Positions 33,630 to 43,692 of a DNA stretch of 64,000 bases are shown here, piece after piece. Within the stretch, counting starts at the first letter, position 1, and each line of letters opens with the position of its first letter. The translations under genes were made by a program, and so were the position numbers. Source of the DNA: Paractinoplanes aksuensis (GTDB lineage Bacteria > Actinomycetota > Actinomycetes > Mycobacteriales > Micromonosporaceae). The stretch is taken from the NCBI RefSeq assembly GCF_024137025.1, contig NZ_JAMYJR010000019.1:20959-84958 (forward strand), read 5' to 3'. The notes under the pieces were generated by a model. The model did not search any database, was not told the origin of the DNA, and saw only the letters and a list, made by a program, of their open reading frames with translations.

Positions 33630-33708
33630 CGGCCCAGCAAAAGGTGAACCAGGGAAGGCCGTAGCATTCCCGGAGATCAACCATCGTCCGTCGATCGAGG
33701 TTCGCGCC

Positions 33709-34335
33709 GTGAAGTTCTCCTTCCGCCCCGTCGAGGGTGCCTTCTACGACCTGTTCACCCAGGCCGCGAACAACCTCGTCAAGGGCACCGCGCTGCTCAA
33801 CGAGCTCGCGCTGCCCGGTGTCGACGTGCAGTCGGTCAGCGACCGGCTGACCGACGTCGAACACGACAGTGACCAGATCACCCACGACCTCTACAAAAAG
33901 ATCAACTCGACCTTCATCACGCCGTTCGACCGCGAGGACATCTACTCGCTGGGCTCCCAGCTCGACGACGTGATGGACCACCTCGAGGCGGTCGGCAACC
34001 TGCTCTACCTGTACGGGTTGACCGAGCTCCCGTCGCTGCCGCGCGAGATGCACGAGCTGGTCGACGTGCTCGACCAGCAGGCGAAGATCACCGCCGACGC
34101 CATGCCCAAGCTGCGCGCGATGAAGGGGCTCGAGGAGTACTGGATCGAGATCAACCGGCTCGAGAACGAGGGCGACCGGTCGTACCGGATGTTGCTGGTC
34201 CGGCTCTTCTCGGGTGAGTACGACGCGCTGACGGTGCTGAAGATGAAAGAGGTGGCCGACGAGCTGGAGGCCGCCTGCGACGCGTTCGAGCACGTGGCGA
34301 ACACCGTCGAGACCATCGCGGTCAAGGAGTCCTAG
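33709..34335 (+). CDS. DUF47/PhoU-like regulator of Pit transporter
   Basis: A 208-residue all-helical protein of the DUF47 family, PhoU-related: FFRPVEGAFYDLFTQAANNLVKG type start, TDVEHDSDQITHDLYKKINSTFITPFDREDIYSL, ending DAFEHVANTVETIAVKES. The conserved acidic motif TDVEHDSDQITHDL (metal binding) is intact. The GTG start lies 79 bases after the previous gene; the pit TTG start follows its stop by 3 bases. It probably modulates the transporter encoded next. Confidence 0.92.
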   Translation: MKFSFRPVEGAFYDLFTQAANNLVKGTALLNELALPGVDVQSVSDRLTDVEHDSDQITHDLYKKINSTFITPFDREDIYSLGSQLDDVMDHLEAVGNLLYLYGLTELPSLPREMHELVDVLDQQAKITADAMPKLRAMKGLEEYWIEINRLENEGDRSYRMLLVRLFSGEYDALTVLKMKEVADELEAACDAFEHVANTVETIAVKES

Positions 34336-34338
34336 GCC

Positions 34339-35352
34339 TTGTCGCCCGAGTTCTACGCGGTCCTCGCGGTGATCGTCGCCGCAATGATCTTCGACTACAC
34401 CAACGGCTTCCACGACGCCGCCAACGCCATCGCCACCAGCATCAGCACCCGGGCCCTGACCCCGCGGATCGCCCTGGCCATGGCCGCCGTCGGCAACTTC
34501 ATCGGCGCCCACCTGGGCGGCGACGTGGCCAAGACGGTCGGCGACGGCCTGGTCAAACTCGACCTGGGCATCCCCAGCCTGGGCGTCGTCTTCGCCGGCG
34601 TACTCGGCGCGGTCACCTGGAACCTGATCACCTGGTGGTTCGGGCTGCCCTCGAGCTCGTCCCACGCCCTGTTCGGCGGGCTGGTCGGCGCCACCCTGGT
34701 CGCCGGCCCGGCCCTGGGCGAGGTGCAGTGGCGCACCATCGTCGACAAGGTCCTGATCCCGATGGTGGCCTCGCCCGTGGTCGGCCTCCTGCTGGGCTTC
34801 GTCGTGATGGTCGCGATCATGTGGATCTTCCGCCGCGGCAACCCCGGCAAACTCAACCGGGGCTTCCGCGTGGCCCAGACCATCTCGGCCGCCCTGATGT
34901 CGCTCGGCCACGGCATCCAGGACGCGGCCAAGACCATGGGCATCGTGGTGCTGGCCCTCTACATCGGCGGCTACCAGGACAACGCCAGCCACATCCCGTG
35001 GTGGGTCTACATCACCACCGCGACGATGCTGGCCGCGGGCACGTACTCGGGCGGCTGGCGCATCATCCGCACCCTGGGCCGCAAAATCATCGACCTGGGC
35101 CCGGCCGAGGGCTTCGCGGCCGAGACGGTGGCCAGCTCGGTGCTCTTCTTCAACGCGTACGTGCTGCACGCCCCCATCTCGACCACCCACACGATCACGT
35201 CAGCCATCATGGGCGTCGGCGCCACCAAGCGCCTGAACGCAGTCCGCTGGAACGTGGCCGGCAACATCGTGATCGCCTGGATCACCACGTTCCCCGCCGC
35301 CGGCCTGATCGCCTGCGCCCTCTACTTCCTCTTCCGCCCGCTGTTCACCTGA
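34339..35352 (+). CDS. pit: Low-affinity inorganic phosphate transporter, PiT family
   Basis: A 337-residue PiT-family symporter with around ten membrane segments. The two family repeats are DYTNGFHDAANAIATS near the N-terminus and FFNAYVLHAPISTTHTITSAIMGVG near the C-terminus, both with the Asn/Asp/Ser-Thr pattern of phosphate binding. The start is TTG at 34339, three bases after the DUF47 stop; the next in-frame Met lies 16 codons in and would remove part of the first helix. It complements the high-affinity pst operon 3 kb away. Oxidoreductase 35468-36445 is convergent. Confidence 0.95.
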   Translation: MSPEFYAVLAVIVAAMIFDYTNGFHDAANAIATSISTRALTPRIALAMAAVGNFIGAHLGGDVAKTVGDGLVKLDLGIPSLGVVFAGVLGAVTWNLITWWFGLPSSSSHALFGGLVGATLVAGPALGEVQWRTIVDKVLIPMVASPVVGLLLGFVVMVAIMWIFRRGNPGKLNRGFRVAQTISAALMSLGHGIQDAAKTMGIVVLALYIGGYQDNASHIPWWVYITTATMLAAGTYSGGWRIIRTLGRKIIDLGPAEGFAAETVASSVLFFNAYVLHAPISTTHTITSAIMGVGATKRLNAVRWNVAGNIVIAWITTFPAAGLIACALYFLFRPLFT

Positions 35353-35391
35353 GGAGCTGACGGATGGGCGACAGCTTTTCGGACGTCTGCG

Positions 35392-35442
35392 AAAGGTTAA
35401 CGCTTAACCTTTCACAGATCGCGATCCATGAAAGGTTAAGCG
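35392..35442. repeat. Nested inverted repeats in the convergent pit/oxidoreductase gap
   Basis: The palindrome AAAGGTTAA-CGC-TTAACCTTT (35392-35412) shares one arm with a second pair, CGCTTAACCTTTCA (35401-35414) and TGAAAGGTTAAGCG (35429-35442), 14-bp perfect, spaced by 14 bases that contain ATCGCGAT. Three copies of the same TTAACC-type half therefore lie in 51 bases. A bidirectional terminator is the simplest reading; tandem operator sites are the alternative. Confidence 0.6.
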
Positions 35443-35467
35443 CTATCTTCTGCGCCGAACCGCGGCG

Positions 35468-36445
35468 TCAGTAGGCGACGCCGATTTCTTCGCGGATGGT
35501 GTCGAGCAGGGTCATCAGCTCGAGGGTGGTGGCGTGGGACATGAGCGGGCTTTCGAGTTCGCCGGCCTGCAGGCAGCGCTGGACCTCAGCCGCCTCGAAC
35601 TGGTAGCCGTGGCCGGGGAAGTCGAGGTCGAAGACCTCGGGGTCGCTTTCGGGGCGGTGCACGGTGAACGAGCGCGGCACGAAAAAGCCCTCGGGCAGTT
35701 CGATGCGGCCGTCGGTGCCGGTGATCGTCGCGTTGTTGCGGCTCTGGCCGTTGATGCTGCAGGTCAGCGCGCCGACCGCGCCCGGCTCCCAGCCCATCAG
35801 GATGCCGGTGTTCTCGTCGACCCGTTCGGGCGTCAGGTGGGCCCAGGACTGGACCGAGGCCGGCGCCCCCATGATCAGGTGGGCGAAGTTGATCGGGTAG
35901 ACACCGAGGTCGAGCAGGGCGCCGCCACCCAGTTTCGGGTTGCGCAGGCGGTGCTCGGCGTCGAACGGGCCCTGCAGGCCGAAATCGGCGTGGATGGCGC
36001 TGACCCAGCCGATCGCGCCCTCCTCGACCAGTTCGGCGATCTTGCGAATGGCCGGGTTGAACCGCATCCACATGGCTTCCATCAGGAAGACGTTCTTCTC
36101 GCGGGCGTGGGCCACGAGTTGCGCGGCCGACGGCAGGTCGAGGGTGATCGGCTTCTCGACCAGCACGGACTTGCCGGCCTCGATGCACAAGTGCGCCGCC
36201 TCGGCGTGGAAGGCGTGCGGTGTGGCGATGTAGACGACGTCGACGTCGGGGTCGGCGGCCAGGTCGGCGTACGAACCGTGGGCCCGGGCGAAGCCGAACC
36301 GCTCGGCGAACGCGGTGGCCGTCTCTTGCCGGCGGGAGCCGACGGCGGCCAGCTCGGCCCCGGGCACGAGCGACAGGTCGCCGGCGAATTGGGCGGCGAT
36401 CCCGCCGGGGGCAAGGATTCCCCAGCGAACGTTCTGTTCGGTCAT
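35468..36445 (-). CDS. Gfo/Idh/MocA-family oxidoreductase
   Basis: A 325-residue NAD(P)-dependent oxidoreductase: Rossmann start VRWGILAPGGIAAQFA, DVDVVYIATPHAFHAEAA, the family signature VLVEKPITL with the catalytic Lys in EKPI, and a C-terminal domain containing GGGALLDLGVYPINFAH. Probably acts on a sugar or inositol derivative; no catabolic neighbours identify the substrate. The Nudix gene on the opposite strand starts 91 bases away, and copy C of the dispersed repeat is between them. Confidence 0.9.
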   Translation of the reverse strand: MTEQNVRWGILAPGGIAAQFAGDLSLVPGAELAAVGSRRQETATAFAERFGFARAHGSYADLAADPDVDVVYIATPHAFHAEAAHLCIEAGKSVLVEKPITLDLPSAAQLVAHAREKNVFLMEAMWMRFNPAIRKIAELVEEGAIGWVSAIHADFGLQGPFDAEHRLRNPKLGGGALLDLGVYPINFAHLIMGAPASVQSWAHLTPERVDENTGILMGWEPGAVGALTCSINGQSRNNATITGTDGRIELPEGFFVPRSFTVHRPESDPEVFDLDFPGHGYQFEAAEVQRCLQAGELESPLMSHATTLELMTLLDTIREEIGVAY

Positions 36446-36480
36446 GATCCTTACGGTATCTTCCGCACCCCATCAGATCG

Positions 36481-36524
36481 TCTTCAGTCCGCTTTTGGGT
36501 GGCGGGCGGGGCAGTTGGATGGGG
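36481..36524 (-). repeat. Dispersed C-rich repeat, copy C
   Basis: In minus-strand sense: CCCATCCAACTGCCCC, GCCCGCCACCCAA, then CGGACTGAAGACG. It lies between two divergent starts, 12 bases upstream of the Nudix start, and 36 bases upstream of the oxidoreductase start. All three conserved blocks are present. Confidence 0.65.
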
Positions 36525-36535
36525 AGGATCGTGGG

Positions 36536-37327
36536 GTGACCGATCCGACGCCCGTGCGGCTTCCCCCAGCCATGGTCAAAAGGGCACGCGAGTTCGCGGG
36601 GGTGCCGGCGCCGGTGCGCGACGCGGCCACCGTCGTGCTTCTGCGCCCAGCGGGCGTTTCCTTCGAGCTGTACGTGTTGAAGCGCGCGACGACGATGGCC
36701 TTCGGCGGCCTGTACGCCTTCCCGGGCGGCGGCGTCGACCCGACCGACCGCCCCGAGACGCTGCGCACCGACTGGCCCACCCGTCTCGGTGTGCCCGCCG
36801 AGCGCGCCCACGCGGTGGTCGGCGCCGCCGTGCGCGAGCTCTTCGAAGAGACCGGCGTGCTGCTGGCCGGCCCGGTCGAGCAGCCCGACCGCACCCTGCA
36901 CGACGTGGGCACCGCCGACTGGGAGGCCGACCGGGCGGCCGTCGCCGCGCGCGAGCTGACCCTGACCGAGCTGCTGCGCCGCCGCGGGTTGCGGCTGCGC
37001 GACGACCTGCTGTTCCCGTGGGCCCGCTGGATCACCCCGGAGTTCGAGCCCAAGCGGTACGACACCTGGTTCTTCGTCTCGCTGCTGCCCGAGGGGCAGG
37101 CCGCCCGGGACGTCTCGGGCGAGGCCACGGAGGCGACCTGGATCGGCCCGGGCACGCCGACCGGCCTGGCCATGCTGCCGCCGACCCGGCAGACGGTGAA
37201 TTCCCTCTCGGCGTACGGGGAAATGGCGCAAGTGATCGCGGCCGCGAGCCGCCGCGACGCCGCAACGCCGGTGATGCCTCGCGTCGAACTCACCGACGAC
37301 GGCGGCGCCCTGCTGCACCTGTCGTAG
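36536..37327 (+). CDS. Nudix hydrolase
   Basis: A 263-residue protein of the larger Nudix subgroup with a split box: GGLYAFPGGGVDP and, after an insert, GAAVRELFEETGVLL (REx2EE site intact). Members hydrolyse CoA or related pyrophosphates, but the CoA motif is not clear here. GTG at 36536 with GGGAGG 8 bases upstream; the much longer frame upstream is a shadow of the oxidoreductase. It ends 126 bases before pstB (convergent). Confidence 0.88.
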   Translation: MTDPTPVRLPPAMVKRAREFAGVPAPVRDAATVVLLRPAGVSFELYVLKRATTMAFGGLYAFPGGGVDPTDRPETLRTDWPTRLGVPAERAHAVVGAAVRELFEETGVLLAGPVEQPDRTLHDVGTADWEADRAAVAARELTLTELLRRRGLRLRDDLLFPWARWITPEFEPKRYDTWFFVSLLPEGQAARDVSGEATEATWIGPGTPTGLAMLPPTRQTVNSLSAYGEMAQVIAAASRRDAATPVMPRVELTDDGGALLHLS

Positions 37328-37452
37328 GTGCGGCAAGGCGCCGTCCAACGTGCCTACCCCGCCCGACCAGGGGGCGGGCCCGAGACTACGCGCCGGGTGG
37401 GACCGAAAACGGGTTATCCACAGGCCGGCCGACGTGATCCCGCGGACATTCG

Positions 37453-38229
<777 letters not shown>

Positions 38230-38239
38230 GGGGTTACCT

Positions 38240-39325
38240 CTACTTCGACAGACTGTTGCGACGGGCGAGCAGCTTGGCGGCGACGGTCAGGATCAGCACG
38301 ATCGCGACCAGGGTCAGCGCGGCCGTCCAGGCCCGCGCCGGGGCGTACCGCGAGGCGTCACCGGCCTGCTGGTACACGAAGAGCGACAGGGACTGCTGAC
38401 CGCCGGCGAACGGGTCGAAGTTGATCGCCGCGGCGCCACCGGCCACGAGCAGCACGGGGGCCGTCTCGCCGGCTGCGCGGGCGACCGCGAGCATGACGCC
38501 GGTGACGATGCCGGGCAGGGCCGTGGGGATCACGACCTTGAGGATCGTCTTCCACTGCGGTACGCCGAGCGCGTACGCACCTTCGCGCAGCGGACCCGGG
38601 ACCAGTCGCAACATCTCTTCCGTGGAGCGCACGATCGTCGGCAGCATCAGCACGGTCAGCGCCAGCGAGGCCGCGAAACCGGAGAACCGAGGCGTCCCGT
38701 TGTTGAACCACGGGCTGACGATCAGCACCCAGAACGAGAGGACGAACAGACCGGCCACGATGGACGGGATACCGGTCATGACGTCGACGAAGAAGCGTAC
38801 GGTCGTGGCGAACTTGCCCCGGCCGTACTCGACCAGGTAGATCGCGCCGAGCACGCCCAGCGGCACGGCCATGAGCGTGGCGATGCCGACCTGCTCCAGG
38901 GTGCCGATGATGGCGTGGTAGGCACCACCGTTGGGGTCGCGGGCGCCGATGTTGTTCATCGACGAGCCGAAGAAGTCACCGTCGAGACGGTCGACGCCCT
39001 TGGAGACCAGCGTCCACACCACTGAGGCGAGCGGCAGGATCGCCAGCACGCAGGCTGAGTAGATGAGTGCCTTCCACATGCGGTCGCGGGCGGCCCGCCG
39101 GCCCTCGATCCGACCGGCCACGATCTGCAGGCCGACCAGGTAGAAGACGACGCCGAGGACGACACCGAGCACATAGTTGCCGATGCCGAAGCCATAGGCC
39201 AGGGCCAGGCCGACGACCAGCGCGCCCACGGCGATGCCGACGTTCAGTCCCGGGTGGAGCTTCTGGGACCGGATGTTGTCCGGCGTCATCACGACGTCGG
39301 AGGACTCACGTTCTAGAAGGCTCAT
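38240..39325 (-). CDS. pstA: Phosphate ABC transporter permease PstA
   Basis: A 361-residue permease. The N-terminal extension of about 110 residues carries three membrane segments not shared by all PstA. Then the transporter domain has the EAA-like loop ALGVPQWKTILKVVIPTALPGIVTG and the helices of a BPD-type permease; residues AAGETAPVLLVAGG close to the C-terminus are PstA-specific. Start ATG overlaps pstC by 4 bases. Confidence 0.95.
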   Translation of the reverse strand: MSLLERESSDVVMTPDNIRSQKLHPGLNVGIAVGALVVGLALAYGFGIGNYVLGVVLGVVFYLVGLQIVAGRIEGRRAARDRMWKALIYSACVLAILPLASVVWTLVSKGVDRLDGDFFGSSMNNIGARDPNGGAYHAIIGTLEQVGIATLMAVPLGVLGAIYLVEYGRGKFATTVRFFVDVMTGIPSIVAGLFVLSFWVLIVSPWFNNGTPRFSGFAASLALTVLMLPTIVRSTEEMLRLVPGPLREGAYALGVPQWKTILKVVIPTALPGIVTGVMLAVARAAGETAPVLLVAGGAAAINFDPFAGGQQSLSLFVYQQAGDASRYAPARAWTAALTLVAIVLILTVAAKLLARRNSLSK

Positions 39326-40392
39326 GCCGCACTGTCCCGGAACTCGCGCCGACGGTAGATGATCGCCCGCGCCGCCATGTTGACCACGAGGGTGATCGCG
39401 AAGAGCACGAGGCCGGATGCGATCAGGGCGCCACGGCCCGTCTCGTTGGCCTCGCCGAAGGAGTTGGCGATGTTGGCGGCGATGGAGTTGCCGCCGTTCT
39501 CGATGATGTTGAACGAGATGTTGAAGACGACGCCGAGGGTCAGGGCCAGGGCGATCGTCTCGCCGAGGGCACGGCCGAGGCCGAGCATCACGGCGGCGAT
39601 CACACCGGGCTTGCCGTAGGGCAGAACCGCGGTGCGGACCATCTCCCACTTGGTGGCGCCGAGGGCGAGCGCGGCTTCCTCGTTCATGCCCGGGGTCTGC
39701 ATGAAGACCTCGCGCGACAGCGAGGTCACGATCGGCAGCACCATGATCGCGAGGACCAGGCTGCCCAGCAGCACCGAGCGGCCGAACGGGCCGTCGCCGC
39801 CGAAGATCGGGATCCAGCTGAAGTACTCGTTGAGCCACGCCGAGAAGTTGCGGACCGGCTCCATGAAGACGTCCCGGCCCCAGAGGCCGAAGACGACACT
39901 GGGCACGGCGGCCAGCAGGTCGATCACGAACCCGAGCGGGGTGGCCAGCCGCTTGGGGGCGTAGTGCGAGAGGAACAGCGCGATGCCGAGAGCGATCGGC
40001 ACCGCCACGAGCAGCGCGATGATCGAGGTCAGCACGGTGCCGAAGGCGAGGACCGCGATACCGAACTTCGGCTCGGTCTCGTTCGGGAACCACGACTTGT
40101 AGGTCAGGAAGTTCTCGGTGTTGGCGCTGAGCGCCGGCACGGCCTTGGAGATCAGGAAGACCGCGATGGCGACGATGATGACCAGCACCATCGCACCCGC
40201 CGCCACGGACAGGCCTCGGAAACCGGCCTCCATGCCGAAGCGGGTCTTCTTGGGCAGGGCGCCCCCGCCGCCGAATGGGGGTTCTTCGTAGCTCCCCGGA
40301 GCAACACCGGTGCCGGCGCCCCGGGCGTGACGTCCAGTCACACCCAGGTCGCCGGCGGTGGCGTTGTCCGAGCCGGAGGGGTTGTCACCCAT
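39322..40392 (-). CDS. pstC: Phosphate ABC transporter permease PstC
   Basis: A 356-residue permease with a Gly/Pro-rich N-terminal cytoplasmic tail (about 55 residues), then six membrane helices. The EAA loop is ALGATKWEMVRTAVLPYGKPGVIA, followed by GRALGETIAL, the PstC hallmark. It starts 41 bases after pstS. Confidence 0.95.
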   Translation of the reverse strand: MGDNPSGSDNATAGDLGVTGRHARGAGTGVAPGSYEEPPFGGGGALPKKTRFGMEAGFRGLSVAAGAMVLVIIVAIAVFLISKAVPALSANTENFLTYKSWFPNETEPKFGIAVLAFGTVLTSIIALLVAVPIALGIALFLSHYAPKRLATPLGFVIDLLAAVPSVVFGLWGRDVFMEPVRNFSAWLNEYFSWIPIFGGDGPFGRSVLLGSLVLAIMVLPIVTSLSREVFMQTPGMNEEAALALGATKWEMVRTAVLPYGKPGVIAAVMLGLGRALGETIALALTLGVVFNISFNIIENGGNSIAANIANSFGEANETGRGALIASGLVLFAITLVVNMAARAIIYRRREFRDSAA

Positions 40393-40433
40393 CTGCTCGC
40401 TCGCTGTCGTCTCGGAGGGATTAGTTCGTCAGG

Positions 40434-41531
40434 TCAGGAGATCGAGGCGGCAGCGGTCTCGACCTTGGCCCGGATGGACTCCGGCAGCGGGGCGTAGCCC
40501 AGGTCGTTCAGCGCCGACTGACCGCCGGTGCTGGAGGTGTACTTGAAGAAGGCCTGCAGCTCCTTGGCCTTCGGGCTGCCCTTCGAGCAGACGATCTCGT
40601 AGGTCACCAGGACGATCGGGTACGCGCCCGCGGTCTTGGCGGTGTAGTCGATGCTGAGCTTGAGGTCGTTGCCGGTGCCCTCGATCTTGGCGCCCTCGAT
40701 GCCCTTACCGGCGGTCTCGCCGGTCAGCTCGGTGTACTCGCCCGCGCCGTTCTTGATCTTGGCCTTCTGCAGGTCGTTGTTCTCGGCGTACGAGAGCTCG
40801 ACGTAGGAGATGGAGCCCGGGGTGCTCTTGACCGCGGTGGCCACACCGTCGGACTTGGCGGCGCCCGTGCCACCCTTGGCCTTCCAGGCCTTGGCGTTGC
40901 CGTAGGTCCAGTCGGCCTCGGCGGTCTTGCTCAGGTACTTGGTGAAGTTATCGGTCGTGCCCGACTCGTCCGAGCGGTGCACGGCGGTGATGGCCTCGTC
41001 CGGGAGCTTGGCGCCGGAGTTCTGCGCCGCGATCGCCGGGTCGTTCCACTTGGTGATCTTGCTGTCGAAGATCTTGGCCAGCGTGGCCGCGTCGAGCTGG
41101 AGGCCGTCGACGCCGTCCACGTTGTAGACGACCGAGATCGGGCCGACGACCATGGGCAGGTTGAGGGCGGTGCCACCGGCGCACTTGGCGTCGGCCTGCG
41201 GCTGCTCCTCCTCCTTGAGGGCCGAGTCGGAGCCGGCGAAGTCGGCGGTGCCCGCGATGAACGCCTGGATGCCGGCGCCCGAGGCGGTGCCCTGGTAGTC
41301 CACCTTGGCGTCGGCGCACTGGGCCTGGTAGGTCTTGATCCACTCGTCCATGGCGTTCTTCTGCGCCGACGAACCCTGAGCAGTCAGGCTGCCGGCGACA
41401 CAGTTGCCGGCAGCGGCGGAGGCGTCGCCTCCGGCCGACGGCGCTTCGTTGTCCGAGCCGCACGCGGAGAGCGCGAGCGTCGCAGTCAAGGCAATGCCGG
41501 CTGCCAGGTAACCGGACCGCTGGAGCTTCAC
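40434..41531 (-). CDS. pstS: Phosphate-binding lipoprotein PstS
   Basis: The 365-residue substrate-binding component. The lipobox is LALSACGS (Cys at about 24), with a basic n-region KLQRSGY. Phosphate-contacting motifs: QGSSAQKNAMDEW, ADFAGSDSALKEEE, AVHRSDESGTTDNFTKYL. GTG at 41531 is preferred over an ATG 8 codons upstream: AAGGGA lies 6 bases ahead. A PHO box upstream at 41613-41634 supports PhoP control. Confidence 0.97.
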   Translation of the reverse strand: MKLQRSGYLAAGIALTATLALSACGSDNEAPSAGGDASAAAGNCVAGSLTAQGSSAQKNAMDEWIKTYQAQCADAKVDYQGTASGAGIQAFIAGTADFAGSDSALKEEEQPQADAKCAGGTALNLPMVVGPISVVYNVDGVDGLQLDAATLAKIFDSKITKWNDPAIAAQNSGAKLPDEAITAVHRSDESGTTDNFTKYLSKTAEADWTYGNAKAWKAKGGTGAAKSDGVATAVKSTPGSISYVELSYAENNDLQKAKIKNGAGEYTELTGETAGKGIEGAKIEGTGNDLKLSIDYTAKTAGAYPIVLVTYEIVCSKGSPKAKELQAFFKYTSSTGGQSALNDLGYAPLPESIRAKVETAAASIS

Positions 41532-41612
41532 AATTTTCCCTTCGATGGTTTGCATACCGGCGTCGCACCGGCACCACCGAAGCTAGGAGCGCGAGGTAGC
41601 CGGTTACCCGGG

Positions 41613-41634
41613 CCTAAATGAACGCGCAGTGAAC
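41613..41634 (-). promoter_or_regulatory. PHO box upstream of pstS
   Basis: On the minus strand GTTCACTGCGC and GTTCATTTAGG are adjacent 11-bp direct repeats, the organisation of actinobacterial PhoP sites (consensus GTTCACC-like heptamer plus 4). A further GTTCACGC lies about 55 bases upstream. It is 82 bases ahead of the pstS start. Rated from pattern, not from binding data. Confidence 0.7.
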
Positions 41635-41811
41635 ACGTCGACGCCTGGAGTTGGCCTTGCCCTGAGGGCGAGTTGTCCGTTGCGTGAACTGAGTGACGAC
41701 AGACGGATATGTCGGATATATAGGGGCGGTGTTTACCGCCCCGAAACACGACCTTGTCCGGCTCGTGACTCGTGGGACCCGGCCGGTGTGTCCACCGACA
41801 CCCACCTCGGG

Positions 41812-42693
41812 TTATGGCCGGGAGTAGTTGATGTCCGTCTTGTAAACGGCAAAGCCCAGGCGCCGGTAGAGGGCCACGGCGGCGGGGTTGGACTCGTCGA
41901 CGTACAGGTTCGAGACGGTCAGGCCCTGAGCGGCCAGGTGGCTCAGGCCGGCCACGCTCAGCGCGGCCCCCAGACCCCGCCGGTGACCGGACGGGTCGAC
42001 GCCCAGCACGTAGATCTCACCGATCGCCGGGTCGGCCCCGGACGCCGGATGCACCTTGGTCCAGTGGAAGCCGAGCAGCGTGTCGTCGCCGTCGACGGCC
42101 AGCAGGAAGCCGGCCGGGTCGAACCACGGCTCCTTCTCGCGCGTCACCAGGTCGTCGAGGGTCCAGCGGCCCTGCTCGGGGTGGTGGGCGAAGGCCCGGG
42201 CGTTGACACCGAGCCAGGCCTGCTCGTCGTGGCCGGGCCGGAAGTCGCGCAGCGTGACCCCGGGCGGCAGCGGGATCCCGGGCAGGGGCTCGGTCAGCGA
42301 GCGGCGCATCTGCCACAGCACACGTTCGCGCTCGAAGCCGTTCTTTTCCGCGAAGGCCCGCGCGCCGGGCTCGTCGCCATGGGCCCAGAAGCGCAGCGGG
42401 CCGGCGCCGACCGCGGTCAGCAGGGCGGTGCCGTGCCCGTGCCGGCGGCGGGCCGGGTGCACGAACAGCTCGCCGGAGCCCGCACGCTCGAGAAAGGCGT
42501 ACCCCGCCAGGTGTTCGCCGGCACAAGCCAGAAAATGCGTGTGCGCGGCAGGGTCTCCCCCACCGCGCACACGCAGCACTACATCTTCGGACAGCGGGTA
42601 GACGCCGTCGGCCTGTTCGGCGGCGGCCGCCAGCGCGAGCACCTCGGCCGCCTCGGCGGCACTCAACCGGTCAATCGCGCGGACGGTCGTCAT
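41812..42693 (-). CDS. mshD: Mycothiol synthase MshD
   Basis: Acetylates the cysteinyl-glucosaminyl-inositol precursor with acetyl-CoA, the final step of mycothiol synthesis. The 293 residues form two GNAT domains: the N-terminal half is degenerate (GELFVHPARRRHGHGTALL), and the C-terminal half is active-like (GEIYVLGVDPSGHRRGLGAALSVAGLSHLAAQGL, then NLYVDESNPAAVALYRRLGF). It confirms a mycothiol-making actinobacterium. GlnR lies 9 bases upstream on the same strand. Confidence 0.95.
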   Translation of the reverse strand: MTTVRAIDRLSAAEAAEVLALAAAAEQADGVYPLSEDVVLRVRGGGDPAAHTHFLACAGEHLAGYAFLERAGSGELFVHPARRRHGHGTALLTAVGAGPLRFWAHGDEPGARAFAEKNGFERERVLWQMRRSLTEPLPGIPLPPGVTLRDFRPGHDEQAWLGVNARAFAHHPEQGRWTLDDLVTREKEPWFDPAGFLLAVDGDDTLLGFHWTKVHPASGADPAIGEIYVLGVDPSGHRRGLGAALSVAGLSHLAAQGLTVSNLYVDESNPAAVALYRRLGFAVYKTDINYSRP

Positions 42694-42702
42694 ACCCCGA
42701 CC

Positions 42703-43425
42703 CTAGACCGGCAGCGAGACCGGCTCGTTGTCGGGCAACTGGCGGCCGGACGGCGGCACCACGAACTTGTAGCCGACTTGGCGCACGGTGCCGATCATCG
42801 ACTCGTACTCAGAGCCGAGTTTGGCCCGCAGCCGGCGGACGTGCACGTCGACCGTGCGCGTGCCGCCGAAGTAGTCGTAACCCCAGACCTCGCGCAGCAG
42901 CTGGTCGCGGGTGAAGACCCGGCCCGGGTGCTGGGCCAGGAACTTCAACAGCTCGAACTCCTTGTACGTGAGGTCGAGCGGACGGCCCTTGAGCTTCGCC
43001 GCGTACGTGTCGGGGTCGATGTTGAGCTCGCCCGCGCGGACCGAACCGCCGGCGCCCGCGGTCGCGCTGCTCAGGCGGCCGACCGACAGCCGCAGACGGG
43101 CCTCGACCTCGGCCGGGCCGGCGCTGGCCAGGATGAAGTCGTCGACGCCCCAGTCGGCGTTGAGCGCGATCAGGCCCGCCTCGGTGACGACCGCCATCAG
43201 CGGGACACCGATGCCGGTCGCGTGCAGCATGCGGCACGTGGCCCGGGCCTCGGAGAGCTCGGAGCGGGCGTCCACCATCACGGCGTCGGGGCTGGGCCCG
43301 GAAACCAGGGTGCGGACGTCGCGGGGGGCAGTGCGTACGGAGTGGGGAAGCAGATCCAGCGCGGGCAGCACGGCGGAAGGTTCACCGGCACGCGCCGTCA
43401 CCAACAGAAGGATTTCCACACTCAC
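42703..43425 (-). CDS. glnR: GlnR-like nitrogen regulator (atypical OmpR family)
   Basis: A 240-residue OmpR-type orphan regulator. The C-terminal winged helix reads LKGRPLDLTYKEFELLKFLAQ, HPGRVFTRDQLLREVWGYDYFGGTRTVDVHVRRLRAKLG, TVRQVGYKFV, virtually the GlnR sequence. The receiver starts LLLVTARAG and keeps an acidic residue in AVMVDARSEL, but the normal phosphorylation pocket is reduced, as in GlnR. It would control ammonium assimilation genes, none of which is in this window. mshD follows 9 bases downstream. Confidence 0.9.
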   Translation of the reverse strand: MSVEILLLVTARAGEPSAVLPALDLLPHSVRTAPRDVRTLVSGPSPDAVMVDARSELSEARATCRMLHATGIGVPLMAVVTEAGLIALNADWGVDDFILASAGPAEVEARLRLSVGRLSSATAGAGGSVRAGELNIDPDTYAAKLKGRPLDLTYKEFELLKFLAQHPGRVFTRDQLLREVWGYDYFGGTRTVDVHVRRLRAKLGSEYESMIGTVRQVGYKFVVPPSGRQLPDNEPVSLPV

Positions 43426-43692
43426 CTCCGTCCTTGCGGCCAGGGCCGCTCGGGTGACTCGATGGCGTTACTCTTCGTTCCGACATCGGCGGACATTTCC
43501 CGGCGTCACCGACGGGTGGGCTGGGCTTACCTTAACCGATGCATCACCAGGAACGCCTCGATCGTTTGTCTGAGTGATGTAGTGAACGCCCTACCGGCGT
43601 ACAAATGGCAGTTTCGTAACAGGGGTTTAACAGAGCCCGGGGAATTGGGCGTCCGCGTTCGTTCTGGCACGATCGCTTGCGTGTTCCCCACC

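Noticed and set aside
37330..37380. Sixth copy of the C-rich repeat near GTCCAACGTGCC
   Set aside because: Only short blocks match and the CTGAAG tail is missing.
37414..37422. DnaA box TTATCCACA as part of an origin
   Set aside because: It is single. A second possible box, TTGTCCACA, is at 52602-52610 on the other strand, 15 kb away. No cluster, no dnaA or dnaN genes nearby.
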